From CAVUMR01 sp963742715 (GTDB taxonomy: Bacteria > Actinomycetota > Actinomycetes > Mycobacteriales > Micromonosporaceae), in assembly GCA_963742715.1 (NCBI GenBank), contig CAVUMR010000003.1:248001-312000 (forward strand): a stretch of DNA of 64,000 nt, in the 5' to 3' direction. Both the position numbers and the translations under genes were made by a program. The notes below the pieces were generated by a model, which saw only the letters and a program-made list of their open reading frames with translations, was not told where the DNA came from and searched no databases. Positions 26,616 to 33,820 of this stretch are shown here, one piece after another. Positions within the stretch are counted from its first letter, which is position 1. Each line of letters opens with the position of its first letter.

Positions 26616-26638
26616 AGTGTCTTGTTTAGAGAGACACT
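26616..26638. promoter_or_regulatory. Inverted-repeat operator candidate between divergent genes
   Basis: AGTGTCT (26616-26622) and AGACACT (26632-26638) form a perfect 7-bp inverted repeat with a 9-base spacer, in the 90-bp gap between the enoyl-CoA hydratase gene (leftward) and the HxlR gene (rightward). It ends 2 bases before the chosen HxlR start and overlaps an alternative upstream ATG. Such symmetric sites suit a dimeric winged-helix repressor, so HxlR autoregulation and control of the hydratase is a natural guess. Confidence 0.5.
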
Positions 26639-26640
26639 CT

Positions 26641-27579
26641 ATGATCGGTCGGACCATGAGCAGCGATCGAGTAGGTCAGGCCCTCGCCGTCGACCTCGAC
26701 TCGATCTATCGCACCGGTGAGGTCGTGGGAGACGCGTGGTCATGGTTGGTCATGCGGGAATCCGTGCTCTATGACGTTTGTCGGTTCTCCCAGTTCCAGG
26801 CCCGACTGGGCGTCGCCCGCTCAACCCTGGCTGCGCGCCTGCGGCAACTCACTTCTGGCGGCCTGCTCACCGAGCACCCTCGGGCGTCCGGGCCCGAATA
26901 CCACCCCACCGAGAGCGGCCGCGACTTCCTCATCTGCCTGATGGTCGCGATGCGCTGGAGTGACCGGTGGTACTTCGAGGGACGCTCGCGTCCAACCCCG
27001 GCGATTCACGTTGGCTGCGGCCAACCGCTCGAGGCGGTACTGCGATGTGACAACTGCCGAGAGGTAATTTCCGCTAGTCACGTCACTGCCTGGAGACCCG
27101 GCCCCTTCACCGCATCACCCCGGTTGAGCCAACGACGGCGCACACCCAATCTGTCTCTGCTGGAACGGAACCGAACGTGTTCGATCGGTCGAACCCTCGG
27201 CGTCATGGGTGACCGCTGGACCAGCCTGCTCATTCGAGAGGCCTTCTTCGGGACCCGCCGATTCGATGACTTCCAACAAAACCTCGCCATCGCGCCAAAC
27301 ATTCTGTCGGGCCGGCTGCGTCGCCTCGTGGACCAGGGGATCCTCGTCGCAGCGCCGTACGGCGATTGGCCGGTTCGCCACGAGTACCGGCTCACCGAAC
27401 GAGGACTCGACCTTTATCAGCTCCCACTCGCGATGCTCACCTGGGGTCAACGCTGGCTCGACCCCAATGAGTCAGACATCCACCTGACCCACACGCTGTG
27501 CGACCACGAGCTCAAACCGATACTCAGCTGCGACCGCTGCGCCGCCCCCATCGCACGCGAGGACATTCAGCTGAAATGA
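26641..27579 (+). CDS. Transcriptional regulator with two tandem HxlR (MarR-like winged-helix) domains
   Basis: About 312 residues with an internal duplication. The first HxlR domain (VVGDAWSWLVMRES ... ARLRQLTSGGLL) and the second (VMGDRWTSLLIREAFFGTRRFDDFQ ... GRLRRLVDQGILV) each carry the family signature W-x-x-L-(L/V)-(I/M)-RE. Each is followed by a short tail with a Cys cluster: GCGQPLEAVLRCDNC and LCDHELKPILSCDRC, possible metal sites. HxlR proteins normally have one domain and dimerise, so this could be a fused pseudo-dimer. Start candidates are 26641 and 26656; an earlier ATG at 26611 lies within the operator repeat. Confidence 0.88.
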   Translation: MIGRTMSSDRVGQALAVDLDSIYRTGEVVGDAWSWLVMRESVLYDVCRFSQFQARLGVARSTLAARLRQLTSGGLLTEHPRASGPEYHPTESGRDFLICLMVAMRWSDRWYFEGRSRPTPAIHVGCGQPLEAVLRCDNCREVISASHVTAWRPGPFTASPRLSQRRRTPNLSLLERNRTCSIGRTLGVMGDRWTSLLIREAFFGTRRFDDFQQNLAIAPNILSGRLRRLVDQGILVAAPYGDWPVRHEYRLTERGLDLYQLPLAMLTWGQRWLDPNESDIHLTHTLCDHELKPILSCDRCAAPIAREDIQLK

Positions 27580-27580
27580 G

Positions 27581-27664
27581 TGCGGGCGGTGGGACTCGAA
27601 CCCACACGCTCTCTCGAGCACGGGCACCTAAAGCCCGCATGCCTGCCAGTTACATCACGCCCGC
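27581..27664 (-). tRNA. tRNA-Leu (anticodon UAG)
   Basis: The minus strand folds as a class II tRNA of 84 nt without encoded CCA. The acceptor stem is GCGGGCG paired with CGCCCGC, the anticodon stem CGGGC/GCCCG encloses loop TTTAGGT with anticodon TAG, a long variable arm (TGCTCGAGAGAGCGT) follows, and the T arm is GTGGG-TTCGAGT-CCCAC. UAG reads CUA/CUN leucine codons. It is separated from the homing-endonuclease gene by about 90 bases on its 5' side. Confidence 0.95.
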
Positions 27665-27753
27665 AGCGTGCTGATCCTACCGCGTGAATCGCCCACCGAA
27701 TTTGTCGGCAGCCGACTCTAGTTTGGAGACATCGGGGCGGCGGGGGGCATGAC

Positions 27754-28494
27754 GTGAGGTCCTTGGAGGAGTTCAACGAGGTTCAGCGACTCATCGCTGC
27801 GGGCATGAACAACTGTGCGATTGCACGGCAGACGGGCTTGCCTCGGACCACCGTGCGGGACCTGCGGCGTCGGCCGCAAGTCCTACCGAGAACCCCGGGA
27901 GGCTCATCAATCTGCGCGATCGACCACGACTTCAGCGAACTTCCGGTTGCACCGTACTCGTACTTGCTCGGTATGTACCTCGGTGACGGTTACATCTCGC
28001 ATCAAGGCCGAGTCTGGCGTCTCCGTGTCACGTGCGCTACGCAATACCCCGCGATCATCGCTCGCTGCTGCGAAGCGATCGACGCCCTGATGCCAGGGCA
28101 ACACGCGACAGTCGTGCAGCGTAAAGAACGGTGTGTGGACGTCTCACTCTTCTCCAAGCACTGGCCGTGCCTCTTTCCACAGCACGGCCCCGGCCGGAAG
28201 CACAGCAGGCCGATCCGACTCGAGCCATGGCAGGAAGCCATCGTCTACGAGGAGACCGAAGCGTTCGTCCGCGGACTGATCGAGAGCGACGGCTGCCGCG
28301 TCGTCGCCAATGATCGCGGGGTCATGAGCATCCGGTACCACTTCTCGAACCGGTCGGAGGACATCATCGGCCTGTTCACGGCCGCCCTCGATCACCTCGA
28401 GATCCCATGGACCCGCTCTACGAAGTACATCGTCTCCATCTACCGCAAGGCCGCGACCGCCCGCCTCGATGAGTTCATCGGGCCGAAGGCGTAA
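27754..28494 (+). CDS. Free-standing LAGLIDADG homing endonuclease-like protein
   Basis: 246 residues. An N-terminal helix-turn-helix (NNCAIARQTGLPRTTVRDLRR, resolvase/Hin-like) is followed by two LAGLIDADG motifs, YLLGMYLGDGYI near residue 70 and FVRGLIESDGCR near residue 170, each with the catalytic acidic residue in place. Two motifs in one chain imply a monomeric nuclease. It is not inside an intein or an evident intron. It begins with GTG (MRSLEEFNEV), and codon use is high-GC like the neighbours. Similar single-copy proteins occur in mycobacteria and other actinobacteria. Its position beside tRNA-Leu is suggestive, but no direct repeats were found. Confidence 0.85.
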   Translation: MRSLEEFNEVQRLIAAGMNNCAIARQTGLPRTTVRDLRRRPQVLPRTPGGSSICAIDHDFSELPVAPYSYLLGMYLGDGYISHQGRVWRLRVTCATQYPAIIARCCEAIDALMPGQHATVVQRKERCVDVSLFSKHWPCLFPQHGPGRKHSRPIRLEPWQEAIVYEETEAFVRGLIESDGCRVVANDRGVMSIRYHFSNRSEDIIGLFTAALDHLEIPWTRSTKYIVSIYRKAATARLDEFIGPKA

Positions 28495-28503
28495 GCACGA
28501 AAT

Positions 28504-28552
28504 CTCAGGTGCAGAGCGTGATGGGCTGCACGTCTTCGGTGAGGAAGTTGGC
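28504..28552 (-). repeat. Duplicated 3' tail of the downstream monooxygenase gene
   Basis: This 49-bp stretch matches 30215-30263 at 46 of 49 positions. On the minus strand it encodes ANFLTEDVQPITLCT followed by TGA, while the intact gene at 30216-31413 ends ANFLTGDVQPITLYT. It is therefore the last codons and stop of a second copy of a DszC/SfnB-like gene, otherwise absent. The rest of the 28,495-28,859 interval holds a promoter-like element (see separate entry) and no other gene. Confidence 0.75.
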
Positions 28553-28573
28553 CTGGAGCGGGACTGGCGCTCC

Positions 28574-28636
28574 TTGACTCACCGATCCCGCGATACTACT
28601 ATTCAAATAGTCAACTCTTACTCTTCGAATATTCGA
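28574..28636 (+). promoter_or_regulatory. SigA-like promoter with overlapping palindromes
   Basis: TTGACT (28574-28579), a 17-base spacer and TACTAT (28597-28602) make a good housekeeping-type promoter facing right. An inverted repeat ACTATT-CA-AATAGT (28598-28611) covers the -10, and a perfect 12-bp palindrome TCGAATATTCGA lies at 28625-28636. The patch is unusually AT-rich for this region. A repressor bound here would block transcription of the secreted-protein gene at 28860, leaving a 5' leader of about 250 bases. Confidence 0.5.
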
Positions 28637-28859
28637 TACGCTCACGATCTCTGCTGAGGGTGTTTACGGGCCGATCAGTTCGGGCCACGGGCTCGTCCAC
28701 AAGTTGTCGTGCCCGTAGTCCCGTCTCTGCCTGTTGGGGTTGACCGTCGTTGGCACCGGTGAAGTTTCCATCGACGGAGCGCAGAGCCGCTCGCTCGGTC
28801 TGCCAGAACAACCGTCGACTCTGGACGGTAAGTGAATGCCTACTCAATAAGGACAGCAA

Positions 28860-30179
28860 ATGATCTGCAAGGACGAACGCGACAGTCGCTGCCGTGCCAC
28901 GTCGGGTGAACGACGCGTGCTGCGCACCGCGATCGCATTCGGCGCCGCTGCCGCAATCGGCATCGGGGCCGGGGTCGCCCCGACAGCCCACGCTGCGCCT
29001 GTAGGTCCGACTTCCTCAGTGGTATTGACTGTTTCGCCGCTTGCAAGCGTTACGGACCCGGACGCCGAGAGGGCAGCGTTGCAACTACTCAAGTCGACGT
29101 ACTTCAATGATGTCGATAGCAAGAACTGGCTTGCCCTTCGCCAGCTCTTCGCTCCCGGCGCCGTGATAGACACCACGGGCTCGCTGGGGCCCTTGTTCCC
29201 CAACCGCGATTCGTTCATCGCTTTCACAGCGTTGACGCTCAGTTTGATCAATACCCGCCATCAAGGTTACGACCCGCAGATCGACCTGACGTCCGATACG
29301 ACTGCCAGTGCCGTGTGGACGATGCAGGACAGGCTCTCCATTGCCGGCCTTGTCACGATCCATGGCTATGGCCACTATGCCGATACCTACGAGAAGGTCA
29401 ACGGCCAGTGGGTAGTCACCTCCTCCAAGCTCACCCGCACAGCCTTCGGTCTTGAACTTCCCGCGGTCCAAGCCTTTGTGACTGGGCTCGGTCAAGCGTA
29501 CGAATCGGGAGGTCCTGTCGCGGCACTTCTGTATGTCGTTCCGGGCCTCGTCAACATCCCCGTCAGCGTCGTCACGGCACTTGTCGGCGCCATTGCAAGC
29601 AACTTTGGAGGGCCACCCGCCAAAGCCGAGCCGATCACTGTGCCGCCGGGATCCACGGGCGTGACCACCGAGCTTCCAGGCGTGACGTCCACCGCTGCCG
29701 CCGCCATTTCAACGGCGTTGACTCTCAATGTTCCCGCATCAGCGGCGACCCAGAAGTCATCCGCTTCGAACGCAACACCGTTGGCGACGGACACAGCTGG
29801 GTCCGTCGAAAAAGCCGCCCAGTCGATCGAGGCCCGCACGCCTCAAAGTGCTGTCGCGGACGAGCCTCATGCGACCTCCGTCGACACCACCGTTGAATCA
29901 CCCAAGACGCCTGACAACACCGCCCCAGAGTCCGGCGCGACGGACAACACCGAGTCAACGACGTCCACGTCCACTCAGACCGGGGACACCACGAAACCCG
30001 CGACCACATCCACCCACACCGACGACAACACCAAGCCCGCCACCACTTCCACCCACACCAGCGACAACACCAAACCCGCTACCACCTCAACCCACACCGA
30101 GGACAAGACCGAGTCGACAAAGTCCACCCACACCGACGACAACACCGACTCGACGAAGTCCACCCATGCCACCAGTTGA
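28860..30179 (+). CDS. Secreted SnoaL/NTF2-like domain protein with a Thr/Ser-rich repetitive C-terminus
   Basis: 439 residues. A Sec-type signal peptide has a basic N-region, a hydrophobic Ala/Gly core (AIAFGAAAAIGIGAGVA) and a probable cleavage after AHA near residue 45. Residues ~65-200 form an NTF2/SnoaL-like domain (LLKSTYFNDVDSKNWLALRQLFAP, TMQDRLSIAGLVTIHGYGHYADTYEKVNGQWVVTSSKLTRT). A hydrophobic stretch lies around 215-240. From residue ~255 the protein becomes disordered, rich in Thr, Ser, Ala and Pro, and ends in tandem 13-residue repeats (TTSTHTDDNTKPA). No LPXTG anchor is seen. AAGGAC precedes the ATG. Mycobacteria make many such exported NTF2-like proteins; function unknown. Confidence 0.8.
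   Translation: MICKDERDSRCRATSGERRVLRTAIAFGAAAAIGIGAGVAPTAHAAPVGPTSSVVLTVSPLASVTDPDAERAALQLLKSTYFNDVDSKNWLALRQLFAPGAVIDTTGSLGPLFPNRDSFIAFTALTLSLINTRHQGYDPQIDLTSDTTASAVWTMQDRLSIAGLVTIHGYGHYADTYEKVNGQWVVTSSKLTRTAFGLELPAVQAFVTGLGQAYESGGPVAALLYVVPGLVNIPVSVVTALVGAIASNFGGPPAKAEPITVPPGSTGVTTELPGVTSTAAAAISTALTLNVPASAATQKSSASNATPLATDTAGSVEKAAQSIEARTPQSAVADEPHATSVDTTVESPKTPDNTAPESGATDNTESTTSTSTQTGDTTKPATTSTHTDDNTKPATTSTHTSDNTKPATTSTHTEDKTESTKSTHTDDNTDSTKSTHATS
30003..30155 (+). repeat. In-frame 39-bp tandem repeat, about 3.9 units
   Basis: Units begin at 30003, 30042, 30081 and 30120 (the last 36 bp). They encode variants of TTSTHTDDNTKPA and sit at the 3' end of the secreted-protein gene. The first two units are nearly identical at DNA level and the later ones drift (TESTKS in place of TKPATTS). 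Such minisatellites often vary in copy number between strains. Confidence 0.85.
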
Positions 30180-30215
30180 AGCCTCGGTGCGGAAGGTGCT
30201 GCGGCGACGGCAGAC

Positions 30216-31413
30216 TCAGGTGTAGAGCGTGATGGGCTGCACGTCCCCGGTGAGGAAGTTGGCGCCGACCTCGATCTTCTTGTAGTCGATCGGATCGTGC
30301 AGTGAATGGGTACGGATGTTGCGCCAGTAGAGATCCAGCCCTATGTCGCTGCGCACTGAGCTGGTGCCGGTGACCTCGTACACGCGCTGAGCCACCTCGA
30401 GGGCAGTCTCGGTGGACACCACCTTCAGTTGGGCAATGCCGATCTCCACCTCGGCGCGGTCGGCCGCGGTGACGTCCGAGCCGCGGGTGATCACCAGGTC
30501 GTAGCGGGCGTTCCAGTGGTCGGCGAGGGCTTCAACCGCTGCCACCCGCGACACCAGCTCTCCGAACACCCTCTGCACCAGCGGATCTCGCGAATAGTGC
30601 TCGGCGTTGCTGAGCAGCCAGGCTCCCCGTCGATCCAGGGTGAGCTGACGGGCCTTCTGCAGGGCGCCCTGCGCGATGCCGAGATAGAGATTGCCGAACG
30701 CCAGTTGAATGCCCGGCGTCACCAGAGTCGAATACGGTTCCTCGCCGACGACGCCGAGCACGTCGGACGTCGCGACCGCGACACTGTCGAACTCGACTGA
30801 GCCGCTCGCCGAGAGCCGCTGCCCCAACGCATCCCAGTCGTCGACGAACCGCACCCCGGCCCTTTCGTGATCGATGACCACACGCGAGGATCCGGTCGTG
30901 GCCCTGCTCGGCTGCCATCACCAGCGTGACGTCGCCGGTGGACGCGCCAGTGGAGTAGCGCTTGCGGCCGTCGAGCCGGTATCCAGCGCCGTCGGCGGTC
31001 AACGCCAGGTCGGGGTCGATCGGGTTGACGGAATCGCCCCACAGCCAGTGCCCGGCAGCGGAGGCCTGGAACCAGTGCGGCCAGCGTGCCGGATCGCCGA
31101 AGAAGACGATGCCTGCGTGGTTGACGTAGTGGTAGGCCAGGATCTGCGCGATGGACGCGTCCGCGCGGGAGAGGATGCGGACCGCCCGCAGCGCGGTGCT
31201 CCAATGTCCGCCGTGGCCGCCGTACTCGGCCGGGATGAGCAGGTCGACCAGACCTGACTCCTTGAGGAGTTTGAGTTCGGCGGTGGGCTGCTCGTTGGCG
31301 CGGTCGCGGGCCAACGCGTCGGCGGCCAGGACAGTGGCGACGTCGGCGGCCGTCGCATCCCACTTCTCGAACTCGAGCGCATCGGGCAGCGTGATCCAAG
31401 GGGTGCGTGGCAT
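30216..31413 (-). CDS. DszC/SfnB-like flavin-dependent monooxygenase (acyl-CoA dehydrogenase fold), one frameshift
   Basis: About 398 residues of acyl-CoA-dehydrogenase fold. The sequence LIPAEYGGHGGHWSTALRAVR, ILAYHYVNHAG, DGRKRYSTGAS and the terminal WRNIRTHSLHDPIDYKKIEVG are typical of the DszC/SfnB group, which use FMNH2 and oxygen to oxidise organosulfur or similar compounds rather than dehydrogenating acyl-CoA. GAAGGAG precedes the ATG at 31413. The frame breaks once near 30,880 between DRILAC and VIDHERAGVRF; one base restores it. A copy of its last 13 codons lies 1.7 kb away. It is transcribed in the same direction as the ABC-importer genes upstream of it. Confidence 0.83.
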
Positions 31414-31467
31414 TGGTGCTCCTTCACGAAGAATGGCGAGGGCCACGGTATCGCCGCCCTCAGATTG

Positions 31468-32536
31468 TTATGCGGCAGGCAGTCGGTCGCCCGAGCCCTC
31501 GTCGAACAGGTGCAGGCGGTCTGGCCGGACCGTCACGGTGACGCCATCACCGGGTACCGGCGGTCGTGCCCAGCGCGCCACCTCGGCATCCTCCACGACG
31601 GCGGTCAGTCGCTGCTCGCCGAGCGTGATGATGAAGACGTATCGGGGACCGAGCAATTCGACCAGTTCGAAGCGCCCAGCACCGTCGCCGTCCGGTCGCA
31701 CCAGCACGTCCTCGGGTCGCACCGCGACGGTGACGGCCGGCCGATCGGGACCGGTGACGATCCCAGCGAATGCCCTCGGCCTCGAAGGATCCCCCGTCGA
31801 TCCGGCCTCGGATCAGATTGGCGGTCGGCGACCCGATGAAGCCGGCGACGAACGTGTTGGCCGGGGTCCGGTAGAGGTCGTGCGGCGTCCCACGCTGCTC
31901 GATCCGGCCGGCGTTGAGCACCACCAGCTGGTCGGCGATGGTCATCGCCTCCTCCTGGTCGTGGGTGACGTAGAGCGCGGTGATGCCGAGTTCCTGTTGC
32001 AGCCGCCGAATCTCGGACCGCAACTCCACCCGCAGCTTGGCGTCGAGGTTGCTCAACGGCTCGTCGAAGAGGAACACCGACGGCGTGCGCACCAGGGCGC
32101 GTGCGATCGCCACCCGCTGCTGCTGGCCGCCGGACAGCTGGCGCGGCTTGCGGTCGAGCAGTTTCGTGATGCCGACGCGCTCGGCAGCCTCATGAGCGCG
32201 TTGTGCGGCAACGTCTTTGGCGACCCCGGCGTTGCGGAGCGGGAACGCGATGTTGCCCGCGACGCTCAACTGTGGGTACAGGGCGTAGTTCTGGAACACC
32301 ATCGCCACGTCGCGCTGCCTCGGGGTGGCTGCCGTGACGTCGCGGTCGCCGATGTGCACCGTGCCGCTGTCTGCCGATTCCAGACCCGCCAAGATCCGCA
32401 GGGTCGTCGACTTTCCGCAGCCCGACGGTCCGACCAGCACCGTCAACGAACCATCGGGCAGGGACAGGCTCACGTCGTCGACCACCGCGCCGTCACCGTA
32501 GGACTTCGTGATGCCCACCAGCTCAACGGCGCTCAC
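31468..32536 (-). CDS. Carbohydrate-type ABC importer ATPase (UgpC/MalK/MsmK family), one frameshift
   Basis: ATP-binding subunit of an importer: Walker A GPSGCGKST, Q-loop FQNYALYP, signature LSGGQQQRVA, Walker B VFLFDEPLSNLDA and switch His in VTHDQEEAM. After about residue 255 the frame changes (near 31,770) and a TOBE-type regulatory domain follows (VRPEDVLVRPDG, FELVELLGPRYVFIITLGEQ), ending GSGDRLPAA. The ATG overlaps the stop of the permease fragment (ATGA). The full importer should include a binding protein and two permeases, which lie beyond the break in the contig. Substrate likely a sugar or glycerol phosphate, not certain. Confidence 0.88.
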
Positions 32537-32735
32537 TTGGTGGCACCCGTCGCAAGCCCGCCCACCAGGTACCGCTGCGCCGCCAGCGCCAATACGTAGA
32601 CCGGTGCGATGCCGAGCAGTCCCGCCGCCGCCTGCTGGCCGAACTGCACATTGCGATCACCCTGGAAGAGCGACAATCCCACCGTCAAAGTCTGACTCTC
32701 CTTGGTCACTGCGAGATACACCGCGAACAGAAATC
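32533..32735 (-). CDS. ABC importer permease, C-terminal fragment cut at the contig join
   Basis: About 65 C-terminal residues of a MalG/UgpE-type permease: FAVYLAVTKESQTLTVGLSL, then GQQAAAGLLGIAPVYVLALA as the last membrane helix, ending GGLATGATK. The EAA-loop and the other helices that should precede it are missing. Upstream of about 32,735 the sequence becomes unrelated. The stop overlaps the ATPase start, which shows this really was the upstream gene of that operon. Confidence 0.75.
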
Positions 32736-32750
32736 GCCGCCTGCTGAACT
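32722..32750. other. Join 1: aromatic-island segment to phage-like segment
   Basis: Two unrelated coding sequences on the same strand, in different frames, meet here: the tail of a permease and the head of an unknown gene. A short shared GATTTCTG-like stretch may be the overlap that led to the join. No insertion sequence, tRNA or repeat marks the point. Confidence 0.65.
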
Positions 32751-32785
32751 TCGAGCATTTGCCGCACCTCGTCGAGCTCGCTCAT
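32735..32785 (-). CDS. N-terminal 16-17 codons of an unknown gene, cut at the same join
   Basis: An ATG at 32785 on the minus strand begins MSELDEVRQMLEVQQAAIS, an amphipathic charged start that looks genuine. After about 17 codons it runs into the permease fragment in another frame. It appears to be the head of a gene from the neighbouring segment whose body has been lost. Too short to name. Confidence 0.4.
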
Positions 32786-32888
32786 GCTTCTGTCCGCCAC
32801 TGAACATAGGTTCCGCCCTCGAGGATCACGGGCGGCGCGCGCTGCATGGGAGACACGAAGGGGCGGCGCGAGATGGAGTGTCCGAACC

Positions 32889-33143
32889 GTGATTGAGGGG
32901 CAGACTCGGCAGGAGCCGGAGCCGTACACCGAAGAGGAGATTGTCGGGAACCTGATCTTCTGGGCGCGCCATCTGGCTAACTGCGCTTCGATCCCGAGCT
33001 ACGTCGGGAGGGCCGTCGAGTCGCTGACGGAGCTGCTTGAGCCGCGCGCACCTTCCCGATCTCTGCGAGCAGTTCAGTCCTCGTCGCGCGCAGCTCCTCC
33101 CGAAGGGCCTCGACAGCTTCCCGTAATCCGGCCGCTTCGCTAG
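32889..33143 (+). CDS. Possible small protein antisense to the XRE regulator's 3' end
   Basis: 84 residues from GTG at 32889. The first 50 (EGQTRQEPEPYTEEEIVGNLIFWARHLANC and on) have a natural-looking composition with one hydrophobic helix. The last 30 lie antisense to the XRE gene and look like a high-GC shadow. Either a short real gene ending near 33,040 with a sequencing error, or chance. No family recognised. Confidence 0.3.
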   Translation: MIEGQTRQEPEPYTEEEIVGNLIFWARHLANCASIPSYVGRAVESLTELLEPRAPSRSLRAVQSSSRAAPPEGPRQLPVIRPLR

Positions 33144-33504
33144 CCCCTGCGTCGAGCCGAGCCAGGATGTCGTCGGCGGGCGGCGAGGACTCGGCTCCGG
33201 TGAGGAGGTAGTCATAGGAGACCCCGAGGATCTCGGCGAGACGCTCGTAGTTGTCGTGGCTGGTCCCTCCACCGAGCTCCCAGTTCTGGTAGGTCCGGAG
33301 CTTTGACGCCATGCCGAGGCGCTCGGCGACCTGCGGCTGGGTGAGCCCCCGCCGCTCTCTGAGCGCTTTGATCCTGGCGCTGATCTCCTGTCGCCGCTCG
33401 GCATCGTCCATTAGCTCTCGGAACGCGGCGAGCGTATGAGGGTTTCGTGCCATCTGCGACGCAAATTGCGCGAAGTGGTCTTCCGTGATTTGTAGTTGCG
33501 TCAT
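32977..33504 (-). CDS. XRE-family helix-turn-helix regulator with coiled-coil C-terminus
   Basis: 175 residues. The Cro/C1-type HTH spans ~45-100 (ALRERRGLTQPQVAERLGMASKLRTYQNWELGG, then YERLAEILGVSYDYLLTG). A Leu/Glu/Arg-rich helix (LREAVEALREELRATRTELLAEIGKV) after it may mediate oligomerisation. The last 15 residues are a basic low-complexity tail. It is divergent from a ribbon-helix-helix gene with only 23 bases between starts, the layout of a lysogeny or element-control switch. The likely role is repressor of the small-gene operon on the right. Confidence 0.85.
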   Translation of the reverse strand: MTQLQITEDHFAQFASQMARNPHTLAAFRELMDDAERRQEISARIKALRERRGLTQPQVAERLGMASKLRTYQNWELGGGTSHDNYERLAEILGVSYDYLLTGAESSPPADDILARLDAGASEAAGLREAVEALREELRATRTELLAEIGKVRAAQAAPSATRRPSRRSSGSKRS

Positions 33505-33527
33505 ATGTGCGTGCTAGCTTACGCGCA
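33485..33527. promoter_or_regulatory. Short control region between divergent XRE and RHH genes
   Basis: Only 23 bases separate the two start codons. The patch holds several related half-sites (TTGCGTCA, GTGCGTG, TTACGCGCAA) and the palindrome GCTAGC within GCGTGCTAGCTTACGC. Both promoters must overlap the start regions, so binding of either regulator would affect both genes. Precise -10/-35 elements are not assigned. Confidence 0.35.
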
Positions 33528-33710
33528 ATGGACACGAAGGACAAGCGCCCGACCCTGGTTCGCACCACCGTCCTGATCTCTGAAGAGACCGATCAGGCCC
33601 TCCGCCAGCTCGCCGATGACGGCGAACGACCGCTCTCCTGGGAGATCCGCCGAGCCCTCGAGGACCACGTCGATCGGCAGAGGTCCGACGAGGAGCCCGC
33701 GGCCGCATGA
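33528..33710 (+). CDS. Ribbon-helix-helix (CopG/Arc-type) DNA-binding protein
   Basis: 60 residues: a beta strand (LVRTTVLISEETDQALRQLA) followed by two helices (SWEIRRALEDHVDRQRSD), the RHH arrangement. The ATG at 33528 was chosen because the longer start crosses the divergent promoter. The stop overlaps the next ATG (ATGA). In phages and integrative elements such proteins act as Cro-like or excision-control partners of an XRE repressor; in toxin-antitoxin pairs they are antitoxins, but no toxin follows. Confidence 0.7.
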   Translation: MDTKDKRPTLVRTTVLISEETDQALRQLADDGERPLSWEIRRALEDHVDRQRSDEEPAAA

Positions 33711-33820
33711 AGCTTGGCGACCTCCTCTACTACGCCCTGATCGGCACGCTCTGCCTCGTCTGCTTCGGCGTGGCGGTGCTGATCGCCGCTGTCCTGCTCG
33801 GCGTCGGGCTGGCGCCGTGA
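33707..33820 (+). CDS. 37-residue single-pass membrane protein
   Basis: MKLGDLLYYALIGTLC then a strongly hydrophobic run (LVCFGVAVLIAAVLLGVGLAP) predicts one transmembrane helix with the N-terminus likely inside. Its start and stop overlap the neighbouring genes by four bases (ATGA and GTGA), strong support that this tiny frame is translated. Function unknown. Confidence 0.6.
   Translation: MKLGDLLYYALIGTLCLVCFGVAVLIAAVLLGVGLAP

Noticed and set aside
27581..28494. tRNA-Leu as an integration site with the endonuclease gene as element cargo
   Set aside because: The nuclease gene lies on the tRNA's 5' side, there is no integrase, and no repeat of the tRNA 3' end was found downstream.
30003..30155. 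CRISPR-like regular repeats
   Set aside because: Repeats are contiguous with no spacers, in frame, and code for a Thr-rich protein tail; there are no cas genes.
33528..33820. Toxin-antitoxin pair made of the RHH protein and the 37-residue peptide
   Set aside because: The RHH protein could be an antitoxin, but the next peptide is just a single membrane helix in a longer coupled operon; there is no recognised toxin family, so I kept them as separate unknowns.
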